In this document: positions 7,957 to 18,161 of the stretch, one piece after another | Position numbering within the stretch: position 1 is the stretch's first letter | Layout of the letters: each line of letters begins with the position of its first letter | Assembly (NCBI RefSeq): GCF_012641075.1 | Contig: NZ_JAAXLJ010000008.1 | Span: forward strand, 1 to 64,000 | DNA from: Secundilactobacillus angelensis | GTDB lineage: Bacteria > Bacillota > Bacilli > Lactobacillales > Lactobacillaceae | DNA length: 64,000 nucleotides | Direction of reading: 5' to 3' | Program-made: the position numbers and the translations under genes | Notes under the pieces: model-generated | Databases searched by the model: none | What the model was told of the DNA's origin: nothing | What the model saw: only the letters and a program-made list of their open reading frames with translations

Positions 7957-10821
7957 TTATTTATTTTCAATCGCGCTGGCGTTTTGAGCAGCCATCCGCT
8001 TTTTATCCCGTTCCAAAATCGGGCCTAAATATTGTCCAGTATAACTTTCTTTAACCTTGGCAATATCTTCAGGTGTTCCCGTAGCAACCACTTGGCCGCC
8101 ACCGTCACCACCCTCAGGTCCCAGATCAATCAGGTAATCCGCGGTTTTAATCACATCCAAATTATGTTCAATGATCAAAACGGTATTGCCATTGTCCACT
8201 AAACGATGCAACACGTCCAACAGACGCTTAATGTCATCGGTGTGCAACCCAGTTGTGGGTTCATCAAGGATGTAGAAGTTCTTGCCGTCCGCCTTCTTTT
8301 GCAGTTCGGAAGCAAGCTTCATCCGTTGCGCCTCACCACCAGATAAGGTGGTTGCTGATTGACCCAGTGTGACGTAACCCAAACCTACGTCGTGAATTGT
8401 TTGCAGCTTACGGGTAATCTTAGGAATAGCGCTGAAGAAGTCCAAGGCTTGATCAACGGTCATGTTCAAGACGTCCGCGATGTTCTTTCCCTTATACTCC
8501 ACTTCCAGCGTTTCCGAATTATAGCGACTGCCATGGCAAACTTCACAAGGCACGTAAACGTCTGGTAAAAAGTTCATTTCAATCTTCAAAATACCGTCAC
8601 CATGGCAGGCCTCACAACGGCCACCTTTAATGTTGAAACTAAAGCGGCCTTTTTGGTAGCCCCGCAGTTTGGCTTCGGTAGTTTGCGCGAACAAGCCACG
8701 AATGTCATCGAAGACCCCAGTATACGTCGCCGGGTTACTCCGTGGCGTCCGGCCAATTGGGCTTTGATCGATGTTAATGATCTTCTCAATGTTCTTAATG
8801 CCACTGACGGACTTGTATTTCCCGGGCTTTTCAGAATTATGGTTGATCTTCTGAGCAAGAACTCGCTTCAAAATCGTGTTCACCAGCGTTGACTTACCAG
8901 AACCAGAAACGCCGGTAACGACCACGAATTCTCCCAACGGAAAATCAACGGTAATATCCTTCAAATTATTTTCAGCAGCACCAGTAATCCGAATCTTCTT
9001 ACCATTACCCTTGCTGCGTTCAGTCGGCACCGGTACGAACTTTTTACCCGACAGATACTGTCCGGTCAACGACTTCTTGACTCGGGTGACCTGCTTGGGT
9101 GTCCCGGCAGCCATAACCTTACCCCCATTGGCTCCAGCACCTGGGCCAATATCGATCAAGTAATCAGCGGCTAACATGGTGTCTTCATCATGTTCAACGA
9201 CGATTAATGTGTTACCGAGGTCGCGCATCTTCTTTAATGAAGCAATTAATCGATCATTGTCCCGTTGATGCAACCCAATGGAAGGTTCATCCAAGATATA
9301 TAACACACCAGATAGGTTAGAGCCAATCTGGGTAGCTAGCCGAATTCGTTGGGCTTCACCACCGGAAAGGGTTCGAGCAGAACGGCTTAATGTCAGATAA
9401 TCTAGACCAACGTTTTCCAAGAAGGTCAACCGGTCACGAATTTCCTTTAAAATTGGTTTGGCAATCGTTTCGTTCTGCTCACTAAAATGAACCTGTTCAA
9501 AGAAGGGTAATTCCTTACTGATGGCTAAATCAGACACTTCACCAATATGGTGCCCATCAATTTTAACGGCTAAAGCTTTCCGGTTCAACCGGTAGCCGTG
9601 GCAAGTTTGGCAGGTCAACTCGCGGAAATACTGCTGCATTTGACCCTGAGTAAAGTCAGAACCGTTATGGTAGCGGCGTTCCACGTTGTTGATGACACCT
9701 TCAAATGGCGCATCCGTTTCCCGGACACCACCAAAGTCGCTGTCTAACACAAAGTGGTAACTTTTACCCTTTGAACCATACAGGACGAATTGTTGATCCT
9801 TTTCAGCCATCTTCTGCCATGGTGTGTCCATGTCAACACCAGCTTGTTCGCAAGCTTGGCGCAACATTTCAGGATAGTACTTGGAACTGGAGTCCCATGG
9901 TGCCAAGGCCCCTTCACGCAAGGTCTTGGTGGTGTCAGGAACAATCAAATCGGGATCGACCTCTAACTTCATTCCTAAACCATCACAGTCCGGGCAAGCA
10001 CCAAACGGCGCGTTGAAGGAAAACAAACGGGGTTCAAGTTCCCCAACAGTAAACCCACAAACTGGGCAGGCATAGTGTTCTGAGAACATGATAGGTTCGC
10101 CATCAATTAAATCGGCAACCGCATAGCCGCCGCTTAACCGTAATGCTGCTTCGAAAGAATCGAATAACCGTGAGCGAATGCCGTCTTTAACAACGATCCG
10201 GTCCACCACGATATCAATGGAATGCATCTGGTTCTTATTTAAATCCAGTTCTTCGTCAACATCGTGAACTTCACCGTCAATCCGAATCCGAACGAAGCCT
10301 TCACGCTTGATCTTTTCAAAGACCTTTTTATGCTGCCCCTTTTTCTCCCGGATAATGGGTGACAAAATTTGTAATTTTGTTCGTTCAGGCAGTGAGAGCA
10401 CCTTATCCACCATTTGTTCAACGGATTGACTGGAAATTTCAGTGCCATCGTTAGGACAGATTGGTGTTCCCACCCGAGCCCATAACAACCGCAAATAGTC
10501 GTTGATTTCAGTGACGGTTCCAACCGTTGACCGAGGGTTCTTAGATGTGGTTTTTTGATCGATTGAAATTGCCGGTGACAGACCATCGATGGAATCCACG
10601 TCCGGCTTATCCATTTGACCTAAAAACTGACGGGCGTACGCTGATAAGCTTTGTACGTAACGTCGCTGGCCTTCAGCATATAAGGTATCAAACGCTAACG
10701 AGCTCTTCCCGGATCCTGATAAACCAGTAACGACCACCAGTTTATTTTTAGGTATTTTAACGTTAATGTTTTTTAAGTTATGGGCTCTTGCCCCGTGAAT
10801 ATCAATATAATCGTTTGCCAA
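7957..10821 (-). CDS. uvrA: UvrABC excision nuclease subunit A
   Basis: 954 residues, full length. Damage-sensing ATPase of nucleotide excision repair; it dimerises, loads UvrB on lesions and then leaves. It shows the two ABC ATPase modules: Walker A GLSGSGKSS near the N-terminus and GVSGSGKST in the second half, signatures LSGGEAQR in both, and paired CxxC zinc sites (CPVCGF...CPDCDG, CEACHGDG...CEVCHG). The start is TTG at 10821, giving LANDYIDIHGA as expected for the family, with AGGGGG upstream; no in-frame ATG fits. It follows uvrB by 17 bp in one operon and should share its LexA-controlled promoter. Confidence 0.97.
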   Translation of the reverse strand: MANDYIDIHGARAHNLKNINVKIPKNKLVVVTGLSGSGKSSLAFDTLYAEGQRRYVQSLSAYARQFLGQMDKPDVDSIDGLSPAISIDQKTTSKNPRSTVGTVTEINDYLRLLWARVGTPICPNDGTEISSQSVEQMVDKVLSLPERTKLQILSPIIREKKGQHKKVFEKIKREGFVRIRIDGEVHDVDEELDLNKNQMHSIDIVVDRIVVKDGIRSRLFDSFEAALRLSGGYAVADLIDGEPIMFSEHYACPVCGFTVGELEPRLFSFNAPFGACPDCDGLGMKLEVDPDLIVPDTTKTLREGALAPWDSSSKYYPEMLRQACEQAGVDMDTPWQKMAEKDQQFVLYGSKGKSYHFVLDSDFGGVRETDAPFEGVINNVERRYHNGSDFTQGQMQQYFRELTCQTCHGYRLNRKALAVKIDGHHIGEVSDLAISKELPFFEQVHFSEQNETIAKPILKEIRDRLTFLENVGLDYLTLSRSARTLSGGEAQRIRLATQIGSNLSGVLYILDEPSIGLHQRDNDRLIASLKKMRDLGNTLIVVEHDEDTMLAADYLIDIGPGAGANGGKVMAAGTPKQVTRVKKSLTGQYLSGKKFVPVPTERSKGNGKKIRITGAAENNLKDITVDFPLGEFVVVTGVSGSGKSTLVNTILKRVLAQKINHNSEKPGKYKSVSGIKNIEKIINIDQSPIGRTPRSNPATYTGVFDDIRGLFAQTTEAKLRGYQKGRFSFNIKGGRCEACHGDGILKIEMNFLPDVYVPCEVCHGSRYNSETLEVEYKGKNIADVLNMTVDQALDFFSAIPKITRKLQTIHDVGLGYVTLGQSATTLSGGEAQRMKLASELQKKADGKNFYILDEPTTGLHTDDIKRLLDVLHRLVDNGNTVLIIEHNLDVIKTADYLIDLGPEGGDGGGQVVATGTPEDIAKVKESYTGQYLGPILERDKKRMAAQNASAIENK

Positions 10822-10838
10822 AAACCATGTCCCCCTTA

Positions 10839-12845
10839 TTACCCGTCTAACTCAGTCTTTAATTCTAGAACCGTATCACGTAACGTGGCGGCGTGTTCGA
10901 AGTCCAACTTCTTAGCGGCGCTGCGCATCTCATCTTCCAGTCGCTTGATCATGTCTTTTTGTTCTTCCAGTGTCATTGACTCAAAGTCAGTTTCCACAAA
11001 GTCATCCTTCTTACCAGAACTCTCATCCGGCTTGGTGACGCTAATCAAATCACGGATATCTTTCTTGATTGTCTTCGGTGTAATCCCGTGTTCCTTGTTA
11101 TAAGCCATTTGAATCTTACGACGACGAGCAGTTTCATCCATCGCCCGCTTCATGGAGTCAGTCACGGTATCGGCATACATAATAACCGACCCATGTTCAT
11201 TACGAGCGGCCCGGCCCATAGTTTGGATCAATGACCGTTCATTTCGAAGGAAACCTTCCTTATCGGCATCCAAAATAGCAACTAACGATACTTCAGGCAC
11301 GTCAATTCCTTCACGCAACAGGTTGATCCCAACCAGCACGTCATACTTACCCAGTCGCAGATCACGAATAATCTGGGTCCGTTCCAGTGTCTTAATGTCA
11401 CTGTGCAAATAAGCCACCTTGATGCCCAGATCTTTCAAATATTCACTTAAATCTTCCGCCATCTTCTTGGTTAACGTGGTGACGAAGACCCGCTCATTGG
11501 CGTCAATACGCTTGTTAATTTCACCAACTAAATCGTCCATTTGGCCCATGATTGGTCGAACTTCTACCGTTGGATCCAGTAACCCAGTTGGCCGAATAAT
11601 TTGCTGAACCACCGTGTTTGTCTGGTCCATTTCGTAATCTCCTGGGGTAGCCGACATATAAACCACTTGGTTGACGTGTTGTTCAAATTCATCTAGCTTC
11701 AGTGGCCGGTTATCCAGGGCACTAGGCAACCGGAAACCGTAATCGATCAGTTGCTGTTTTCGTGAACGGTCACCGTTATACATCCCGCGAACTTGGGGCA
11801 TGGTAACGTGAGACTCGTCCACAACGAGTAAGAAATCTTTGGGGAAGAAATCCAGTAAGGTATATGGCGGTTCACCAGGTTTTCGACCATCCATGAAGCG
11901 GGAATAGTTTTCAATCCCGTTGGTGTAACCCATTTCCCGCAGCATTTCAATATCATAGGTTGTCCGTTGCTGCAGCCGTTGGGCCTCCAACAGCTTACCT
12001 TCCTTTTCGAAGTAGGCTAAGCGGTCTTTCAATTCAGCTTGAATCCCGTCAATCGCCTTATCCATAATATCGTCATTGGTCATAAAGTGAGTCGCCGGGA
12101 AGATGGCAACATGATCACGGTCACCAATAATTTCACCGGTTAAGGCATCTACTTCGCGAATTCGATCGATTTCATCGCCAAAAAACTCCACTCGCAGCGC
12201 CCGTTCATCATGAGATGCTGGGAAGATCTCCAAGACATCACCATGAACTCGGAACCGGCCACGCTGGAAGTCAATGTCGTTTCGCTCAAATTGAATATCG
12301 ACTAACTTGCGCATTAAGTCGTTTCGCTCGATTTGCTGACCGACTCGTAACGACACAGTGTGATTCTTATATTCAGTAGGATCCCCTAAACCAAAGATAG
12401 AGGATACTGACGCCACCACGATCACATCGTTTCGTTCCAGCAGTGAACTGGTTGCGGAATGCCGCAGCTTATCAATCTCATCATTAATGGAAGAGTCTTT
12501 TTCAATGTACGTATCACTAGACGGTACGTAAGCCTCAGGTTGGTAGTAATCATAGTAACTCACAAAATATTCAACCGCGTTATTGGGGAAGAATTCTTTG
12601 AACTCACCATATAGCTGACCAGCCAACGTTTTGTTATGCGATAAAATGAGCGTCGGCTTGTTCACGTTCTTGATCACGTTGGAAATAGTAAAGGTTTTCC
12701 CCGTTCCAGTCGCGCCCAACAGCACTTGTGCTTTTTTACCCTGTTCGATACCCGCCGTCAATTCCTTGATGGCTTCAGGCTGGTCTCCTGTGGGCTGATA
12801 CTTTGAAACGAGGTCAAACTGACGATTTTCCTGCCGTTCAATCAT
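10839..12845 (-). CDS. uvrB: UvrABC excision nuclease subunit B
   Basis: 668 residues. DNA-damage verification helicase that receives DNA from UvrA and recruits UvrC. Walker [10 protein letters not shown] lies near residue 45, the beta-hairpin region [12 protein letters not shown] follows, helicase motif DESH sits in the middle, and the C-terminal UVR motif ([22 protein letters not shown]) that contacts UvrC is present. ATG at 12845 has AAGGGGGT upstream. It is the first gene of uvrB-uvrA. The 169-bp upstream gap carries a LexA-type box between promoter hexamers, indicating SOS induction. Confidence 0.97.
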   Translation of the reverse strand: MIERQENRQFDLVSKYQPTGDQPEAIKELTAGIEQGKKAQVLLGATGTGKTFTISNVIKNVNKPTLILSHNKTLAGQLYGEFKEFFPNNAVEYFVSYYDYYQPEAYVPSSDTYIEKDSSINDEIDKLRHSATSSLLERNDVIVVASVSSIFGLGDPTEYKNHTVSLRVGQQIERNDLMRKLVDIQFERNDIDFQRGRFRVHGDVLEIFPASHDERALRVEFFGDEIDRIREVDALTGEIIGDRDHVAIFPATHFMTNDDIMDKAIDGIQAELKDRLAYFEKEGKLLEAQRLQQRTTYDIEMLREMGYTNGIENYSRFMDGRKPGEPPYTLLDFFPKDFLLVVDESHVTMPQVRGMYNGDRSRKQQLIDYGFRLPSALDNRPLKLDEFEQHVNQVVYMSATPGDYEMDQTNTVVQQIIRPTGLLDPTVEVRPIMGQMDDLVGEINKRIDANERVFVTTLTKKMAEDLSEYLKDLGIKVAYLHSDIKTLERTQIIRDLRLGKYDVLVGINLLREGIDVPEVSLVAILDADKEGFLRNERSLIQTMGRAARNEHGSVIMYADTVTDSMKRAMDETARRRKIQMAYNKEHGITPKTIKKDIRDLISVTKPDESSGKKDDFVETDFESMTLEEQKDMIKRLEDEMRSAAKKLDFEHAATLRDTVLELKTELDG

Positions 12846-12918
12846 AAATGGCTTACCCCCTTGAATTCAGTACACGTTAAAAGTAGGAAAGCAATCGCCT
12901 TCCCACATGCGTTTGTCT

Positions 12919-12948
12919 ATTCTAACATAGCGAACGTATTTTCGCCAA
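12919..12948 (-). promoter_or_regulatory. uvrBA promoter with LexA (DinR) box
   Basis: On the minus strand, -35 TTGGCG (12948-12943) and -10 TAGAAT (12924-12919) are 18 bp apart. Between them, 12931-12944 reads CGAACGTATTTTCG, a one-mismatch copy of the Gram-positive SOS box CGAAC-N4-GTTCG. A repressor bound there would block RNA polymerase. It lies about 75 bp before the uvrB start. Confidence 0.7.
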
Positions 12949-13014
12949 TGAAAGAATCAGGGCAAAGTAAAGTTCGTCTGAAAGCTAATCTAGCAGTCTT
13001 TTACAGAACAATTG

Positions 13015-13539
13015 TTAAAGCGTTTTTTGGTAGATCAGAGCGTCCATAAAGACTTGCCCGACCTTTGTCCGCGTTTCACTGAGCAGTTCGAACTTGGCGT
13101 TTTCATAAAAATCACGACTAGGTTGATCCGCCTTCAAGACCAGTAACTGAACTTGGACAGCGGTAAGTTGCTTAAGCACCGCTAAAATTTGGTTGATGAT
13201 CGTCGTGCGTTCATTCGCCGAAATCTGACTATCATCAACAAAATATTGACCAAGCCAAACCAACTGTGGCAGTGGATAATCAATGGTTAAATCAATGGTT
13301 GCCACTAGTTTGCCATCCTTAAAGAGGCCCAAATAGTGTTTCTGCGCCGCGCTAGCTTCACTAGCCACCTCGTCTAAGTCAGAAGTGGCTTCCCGCTTGG
13401 TAAGCTGGTGGTCTAAAAATAAATCAAAAAACTGCTGATGTTGCTTTTGAAGCTGATAAATGTCGTCTTCATCATCATGGGTCAGCTCACGTACATCATA
13501 GGCGAGCTGATTGGATAATTGGTTGGCTAATGTCTGCAT
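13015..13539 (-). CDS. GNAT-family-like N-acetyltransferase
   Basis: 174 residues, ATG with AAGGAGTCG upstream. The pattern looks like a GNAT fold: a beta-strand core with LVATIDLTIDYPLPQLVWLGQYFVDD in the middle, a helix after a substrate-strand region, and DFYENAKFELL near the end, matching the typical (A/D)xxFYxxxGF element. The acetyl-CoA loop (Q/RxxGxG/A) is not well conserved, so catalytic activity is uncertain. Substrate unknown. It is a separate small unit between trxB and uvrB, with the trxB terminator upstream. Confidence 0.6.
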   Translation of the reverse strand: MQTLANQLSNQLAYDVRELTHDDEDDIYQLQKQHQQFFDLFLDHQLTKREATSDLDEVASEASAAQKHYLGLFKDGKLVATIDLTIDYPLPQLVWLGQYFVDDSQISANERTTIINQILAVLKQLTAVQVQLLVLKADQPSRDFYENAKFELLSETRTKVGQVFMDALIYQKTL

Positions 13540-13616
13540 TTTTTTGCGACTCCTTTTTAATTAACGTTCCCTTCCATTATATAGTACTGAGTCCAAAAGA
13601 GAACTTAATTTATCCG

Positions 13617-13650
13617 TTAAAAAAGGAATGGCCAGTGACCATTCCTTTAT
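13617..13650 (-). terminator. trxB terminator
   Basis: A 10-bp stem (aaaggaatgg / ccattccttt) with a 7-base loop, followed on the minus strand by a run of six T. It begins 14 bp after the trxB stop. Confidence 0.85.
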
Positions 13651-13663
13651 TAGAAATATTCAA

Positions 13664-14608
13664 TTATTTAACCGCTGCACCATTGTCAGCTAATGATTCG
13701 ATGTACTTGAAGACTTGTTGACCGGCCATGCCGCCGTCACCAACAGCCGTGGTAATTTGACGCAAATCTTTGACGCGAACATCGCCAATTGCGAAGATAC
13801 CAGGAACCTTAGTCTCCATGTGATCATTCGTTTCGATCCAACCCATCTCATCAGTAATACCAAGATCGGTAAACTGCTCAGTCTTAGGTAGGATACCTAC
13901 GTAAATGAAGACACCGCTAGCATCAATAGTGGTTTCCTCGCCAGTCTTGTTGTTGACCACTTTAACACCGGTCACCTTTTGGTCATCGCCAAGGATTTCT
14001 TCAACGTTGCTATTCCAGACAAAGTTCATCTTGTCGTTAGCAAATGCCCGATCCTGAATAATCTTTTGAGCCCGTAGTTGATCACGACGATGAATAACCG
14101 TCACCTTAGAAGCTAATTGAGTGAGGTAAAGCCCTTCTTCAACAGCGGAGTCACCGCCACCAACGACGATGACTTCACGACCCTTAAAGAATGCACCGTC
14201 GCAGACCGCGCAGTAGGAAACTCCCCGGCCACCGTATGTTTCTTCACCAGGAACACCCAGTTTACGGTATTCTGAACCAGTAGCGATAACCACTGCTTTA
14301 GCTTCAAACGTATCGGTATCCGTGGTCACAACTTTGGTAGCACCATGGTCCTCCACAGATTCAACGCTACCGTATGTGTACTCAGCACCAAACTGAGTGG
14401 CACCCTTGTACATATCCTCAGCCAAATCTGGTCCCATGACCGATGAAAAACCAGGGTAGTTTTCAATTGCCGCAGTGTTGTTCATCTGACCACCATAAAT
14501 ACCGCGGTCTAACATAAGGACGGATAAGTTGGCACGGGAGGCATAAAGTGCAGCGGTCATTCCGCCAGGGCCTGCACCGATTACAATTACATCATACTGT
14601 TTAGCCAT
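13664..14608 (-). CDS. trxB: Thioredoxin-disulfide reductase
   Basis: 314 residues. NADPH-dependent FAD flavoenzyme that reduces thioredoxin in the cytoplasm. The FAD motif GAGPGG is at residues 11-16, the redox pair CAVC at 133-136, the NADPH motif VGGGDSAVEEG just after, and the C-terminal FAD motif AIGDVR is present. ATG at 14608 follows AGGGGAAG. It is a single-gene unit (131 bp after gpsA, own terminator). In this catalase-poor family it is a main thiol-redox enzyme. Confidence 0.97.
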   Translation of the reverse strand: MAKQYDVIVIGAGPGGMTAALYASRANLSVLMLDRGIYGGQMNNTAAIENYPGFSSVMGPDLAEDMYKGATQFGAEYTYGSVESVEDHGATKVVTTDTDTFEAKAVVIATGSEYRKLGVPGEETYGGRGVSYCAVCDGAFFKGREVIVVGGGDSAVEEGLYLTQLASKVTVIHRRDQLRAQKIIQDRAFANDKMNFVWNSNVEEILGDDQKVTGVKVVNNKTGEETTIDASGVFIYVGILPKTEQFTDLGITDEMGWIETNDHMETKVPGIFAIGDVRVKDLRQITTAVGDGGMAGQQVFKYIESLADNGAAVK

Positions 14609-14739
14609 ACTACTTCCCCTTTCAAGCGCAACAAGTGCGACAATGAATTTTTATATTTTTGCATTTATAAAGACGAAGCCTAGTCTACTATCTTTTTGTA
14701 AGTTTGTCGAGAAATAAGGTTGCACACAAGCAAAATACT

Positions 14740-15753
14740 TTAAAATTCGGAGCGGCCTTCACGCATCATCAAGTCCGAGATGGCTTTACGAATATCCTTA
14801 CCTTCATAGAGAACCTGGTAAATAGCTTCAGTAATCGGCATTTCAACACCACGCTGCTTCGATAATTCATAAGCCGCTTTTGTGGTTGCCACCCCTTCGA
14901 TGACCATACCCATAGTATCAACGACTTCTTCCAGAGTTTGGCCCTTACCCAGTTCGTCACCAGCACGGTAATTTCGTGAGTTTTGACTCGTCCCGGTAAC
15001 GATAATGTCACCGACACCGGCTAATCCAGTAAAGGTCTGTGGATTTGCACCAAACGAAGCGCCTAACCGGGAAATTTCAGCGAGACCACGCGTCATTAAA
15101 GCTGCCTTGGCGTTATCACCGTAACCTAAGCCATTTAAGGCACCAGTACCCAAGGCAATGATGTTCTTCAGCGCTGCCGCAATCTCTACACCGATCACAT
15201 CACTATTGGTGTACACCCGGAAGTAACGGTTCATAAACAGTTGTTGAACGTGCTTAGCGGCATCTAAATCAGTGCTAGCAGCCGTTACTAAGGTGATATC
15301 ACGTTTGGCAACATCCTCAGCATGGCTTGGTCCTGACAAGACGGTAATCGATCTGCGTAATTCAGCAGGAATCTCTTCAGCCAAGATTTCAGAAACACGT
15401 TTGTAGGTACCTTGTTCAATCCCCTTGCTGGCATGAACTAACTGTGGCTTGGTCTTTAATTCCGCCAAAACTGCCTTAGTGTCGCTAGCAACAGAACGAA
15501 CAGCCTTCGTTGGTACCACAAACAAAATGGTTGTTGCGCCTTCCAGTGCCTGTTTGAGATCTGAATAGGCTTTAAGGGTTTCAGAATACGTAAAATCCTT
15601 TATATAATGCGTATTGGTATGCTTTTCATTCAGTTCTTTAACCTGTTCTGGATTATACGACCAAAGCGAGACTTCGTTGCCGTTTTCATCCAGTAGATTT
15701 GCCAGAATACTACCCCAAGAACCTGCACCTAATACTGCAATTTTTTCAGACAT
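14740..15753 (-). CDS. gpsA: NAD(P)H-dependent glycerol-3-phosphate dehydrogenase
   Basis: 337 residues. Reduces dihydroxyacetone phosphate to sn-glycerol-3-phosphate, feeding phospholipid and teichoic acid synthesis. N-terminal Rossmann motif GAGSWG at residues 9-14; the substrate domain contains the family block [34 protein letters not shown], with the catalytic Lys in its start. ATG at 15753 has AAGGAG 8 bp upstream, 12 bp after the lgt stop, so it is co-transcribed with lgt and hprK. Confidence 0.97.
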   Translation of the reverse strand: MSEKIAVLGAGSWGSILANLLDENGNEVSLWSYNPEQVKELNEKHTNTHYIKDFTYSETLKAYSDLKQALEGATTILFVVPTKAVRSVASDTKAVLAELKTKPQLVHASKGIEQGTYKRVSEILAEEIPAELRRSITVLSGPSHAEDVAKRDITLVTAASTDLDAAKHVQQLFMNRYFRVYTNSDVIGVEIAAALKNIIALGTGALNGLGYGDNAKAALMTRGLAEISRLGASFGANPQTFTGLAGVGDIIVTGTSQNSRNYRAGDELGKGQTLEEVVDTMGMVIEGVATTKAAYELSKQRGVEMPITEAIYQVLYEGKDIRKAISDLMMREGRSEF

Positions 15754-15765
15754 AGTGATTTCTCC

Positions 15766-16620
15766 TTAATTTTTAGCCTGCTTGGCCTTTTTTGAAAATG
15801 GATTACCGTCCAAATACATAGAGACCTGATTACCAAGTCGACGACGATAGATTATCAACCCAATCGCGCCAACGAACAATATCACTGATAACAACTGTGA
15901 AACTCGAATCGTGTTAAATAACATCAAACTATCTGTCCGCATCCCTTCGATAAAGAAGCGACCAAAGGAATACCAAATGACATAGCTCAGAAAGACTTCA
16001 CCCTGTTTGAACAGTCCAGGACGATGCCGCAAACTCATCAACACAATGAAGCCGAGGATATCCCAGGTTGATTCATACAAGAACGTCGGCTGTCGATACG
16101 CGCCATTGATCAGCATCTGGGAAATAATAAAGTGCGGTAAGTGCAAGCCCTGAAGAAAACTCAGACTGGTAATCTGACCAAAGGCTTCCTGGTTCATAAA
16201 ATTACCCCACCGGCCCATTGCCTGAGCCATAATCACCGTGGGCGCCGCTATGTCCAACATCAGCCAAACCGGAATGAACCGTGCTCGGCAAAAGAAGAAC
16301 ACCACGATGCCCGCACCAATCAATGATCCATAGATGGCAATCCCGCCATCCCAGACCCGAATGATTTCGGCTGGATGCTGAGCATAATAAGGCCACTCAA
16401 AGGCCACGTAGTAGAGCCGCGCGGCAATGATAGCTGCTGGTAACGCCCACAAAATCATATCATAGATATCATCAGAATCAACGTTTCGGCGACTGCCTTC
16501 GCGAACCGCCAGTGTCACGGCAATGATTACCGCGGTGGCAATGATAATGCCGTACCAATGAACCTGAATCGCTCCCAAATGAAACGCAATGGGATTTAGT
16601 GCTGCAAGGATGCCTCGCAA
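15766..16620 (-). CDS. lgt: Prolipoprotein diacylglyceryl transferase
   Basis: 284 residues, integral membrane with about seven helices. Transfers the diacylglyceryl group of phosphatidylglycerol to the lipobox cysteine of prelipoproteins. Family signatures are visible: [29 protein letters not shown] (the conserved Arg and Asn/Glu region) and the late LYES motif. The start is TTG at 16620, supported by AGAGGTGG 5 bp upstream; no alternative ATG fits. It lies 25 bp after hprK and 12 bp before gpsA. The usual hprK-lgt-gpsA-trxB order of lactobacilli is kept. Confidence 0.95.
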   Translation of the reverse strand: MRGILAALNPIAFHLGAIQVHWYGIIIATAVIIAVTLAVREGSRRNVDSDDIYDMILWALPAAIIAARLYYVAFEWPYYAQHPAEIIRVWDGGIAIYGSLIGAGIVVFFFCRARFIPVWLMLDIAAPTVIMAQAMGRWGNFMNQEAFGQITSLSFLQGLHLPHFIISQMLINGAYRQPTFLYESTWDILGFIVLMSLRHRPGLFKQGEVFLSYVIWYSFGRFFIEGMRTDSLMLFNTIRVSQLLSVILFVGAIGLIIYRRRLGNQVSMYLDGNPFSKKAKQAKN

Positions 16621-16645
16621 AGTGCCACCTCTTAACTTTCAATTA

Positions 16646-17584
16646 TTATTTCTGGTTGGAATTTTTCTTAATCAATTTATTGAGATTTTCATCAAAAACC
16701 TTGGTTGCATCATAGCCCATTGAACGTGCACGGAAGTTCATCGCTGCCGCTTCAATAATGATGGCTAAATTACGACCCGTTTTGACTGGAATGGAAATTT
16801 TAGGAATCTCAACGTCAAAAATCTTTTGAGTTTCCGAATCGTTCCCCAACCGGTCAAACTTCTTCTCTGGTGTCCAGGCTTCAAGGTGGACAATGAACTC
16901 AATGTCAGTTTCGCTACGCACCGCGCCAGCACCAAATAAGTTCATGACGTCGATAATCCCGATACCGCGAATTTCCAATAAATGAGATAAAATTGCCGGC
17001 GCCGCACCAACTAGTGTCTGTTCGTCCTGTTGGTAAACCTCAACCCGGTCATCGGCAATTAGTCGGTGCCCACGTTTAACCAGTTCCAATGCTGTTTCAC
17101 TCTTACCAACACCGGAATCACCGGTAATCAGAACCCCAACACCGTAGATATCAACCAAGACACCGTGTAATGACTGTCGTTCCGCCAATTTACCTTCAAG
17201 ATAGTTGGTCATATTACTCAACACTCGTGAAGTAGTCATCTTAGTGCCAAGGATTGGAATCCCCGTTTCTTTAGCTGCCTGAAGTAATTCTTCTGGCGGC
17301 TCAAGCTGCGTGGAAATCACAAATGCTGGCGTTTCAGGCTGACACATCTGCCGCATGACGTTTAACAGATCGTCATGGCTCATGCCCTTCGCAAAGGAAG
17401 TCTCAGTAATGCCTAAAAGCTGAATCCGCTTAGCTGGATAATAGTTAAAGTAACCCGTTAGTTCCAGTCCAGGCCGTGAAATATCACTAGTTGAAATTTT
17501 CCGATCAGCCAAAAGATCATCACCATAGAGAACGTCCAGCCGAATATTGTGAACTAAATCAGCAACTGTTACACTATCTGCCAA
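16646..17584 (-). CDS. hprK: HPr kinase/phosphorylase
   Basis: 312 residues from TTG at 17584. Phosphorylates and dephosphorylates Ser46 of HPr, the signal for CcpA-mediated carbon catabolite control. Walker A GDSGVGKS at about residues 155-162 and the family signature LEIRGIGIIDV at about 203-213 are intact. The start is a judgement: a GTG at 17596 opens the same frame, but the TTG gives (M)ADSVTV, the usual HprK N-terminus, and the usual length; neither has a strong SD. Upstream is a 187-bp palindrome-rich gap rather than a tight operon junction. Confidence 0.95.
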   Translation of the reverse strand: MADSVTVADLVHNIRLDVLYGDDLLADRKISTSDISRPGLELTGYFNYYPAKRIQLLGITETSFAKGMSHDDLLNVMRQMCQPETPAFVISTQLEPPEELLQAAKETGIPILGTKMTTSRVLSNMTNYLEGKLAERQSLHGVLVDIYGVGVLITGDSGVGKSETALELVKRGHRLIADDRVEVYQQDEQTLVGAAPAILSHLLEIRGIGIIDVMNLFGAGAVRSETDIEFIVHLEAWTPEKKFDRLGNDSETQKIFDVEIPKISIPVKTGRNLAIIIEAAAMNFRARSMGYDATKVFDENLNKLIKKNSNQK

Positions 17585-17596
17585 ATTATTGACCAC

Positions 17597-17783
17597 TACT
17601 GGAACACCGAATGCATGCTGACTAAAGCGCTATCACTTTAGTTCCCCGGTTAGCTAACGGGTATGATTCATACTCCACTATAATGACCGTCCTCATTCAA
17701 AACCTGTTTAGCTAACACCAGCCAGTAGTGGCTCGCCCTTCTTTCCAAATCGGCTTTGGTGAGAATTGTGGAGGAAAATTTAA
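17597..17783 (-). other. Palindrome-rich spacer or leader before hprK
   Basis: 187 bp between the YvlD-like gene and hprK contain several inverted repeats: ACTAAAG-8 bases-CTTTAGT nearest hprK, a one-mismatch palindrome around GTTAGCTAAC, the 13-bp palindrome GTATGAATCATAC, and short GCCA/TGGC and CCAAA/TTTGG hairpins. The 9-mer GTTAGCTAA occurs twice. No T-box, riboswitch consensus or good intrinsic terminator is recognised. Confidence 0.5.
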
Positions 17784-18152
17784 CTAATCATCTGAACCAT
17801 TACTACGTCCATGACCAACATAGTTAGAGATCACTGCGTTGCAGAGTGACATTAAAATTGCTACCAGTAAGGTAGTGCCAAAAGAGCTGAAATGAAAGTC
17901 ACTGCCTACCAGCGCCGATGTCAACTCTAACATGACACCGTTAATCACAATGCTGAATAGACCCAGCGTGACCACCGTAATCGGCAACGATAAGATGACC
18001 AATACTGGCTTGACTAAGGCGTTTAAAAGCGATAACACAACGCTTGCCAGTAAGGCTACCCAGGGACTAGCAACGTAAAAACTTGACCTTAAAAAACCGG
18101 CCAATGCCATAAATAACACTGCGTTAATTAATATTCGTACCCAAAATTTCAT
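17784..18152 (-). CDS. YvlD-like four-helix membrane protein (DUF360 / phage holin family IV)
   Basis: 122 residues with four hydrophobic segments (about 5-25, 29-50, 55-80 and 92-112) and a short charged tail. The pattern matches the small YvlD family, wrongly called phage holins in many annotations; there is no phage context here. It starts 9 bp after the pspC-like gene, as yvlC-yvlD do in Bacillus, where they belong to a cell-envelope stress operon. Function otherwise unknown. Confidence 0.8.
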   Translation of the reverse strand: MKFWVRILINAVLFMALAGFLRSSFYVASPWVALLASVVLSLLNALVKPVLVILSLPITVVTLGLFSIVINGVMLELTSALVGSDFHFSSFGTTLLVAILMSLCNAVISNYVGHGRSNGSDD

Positions 18153-18161
18153 ATCGACAAC

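Noticed and set aside
17597-17783. T-box or small ORF before hprK
   Set aside because: No T-box motif is present; a 24-codon minus-strand frame exists there but has no SD or support.
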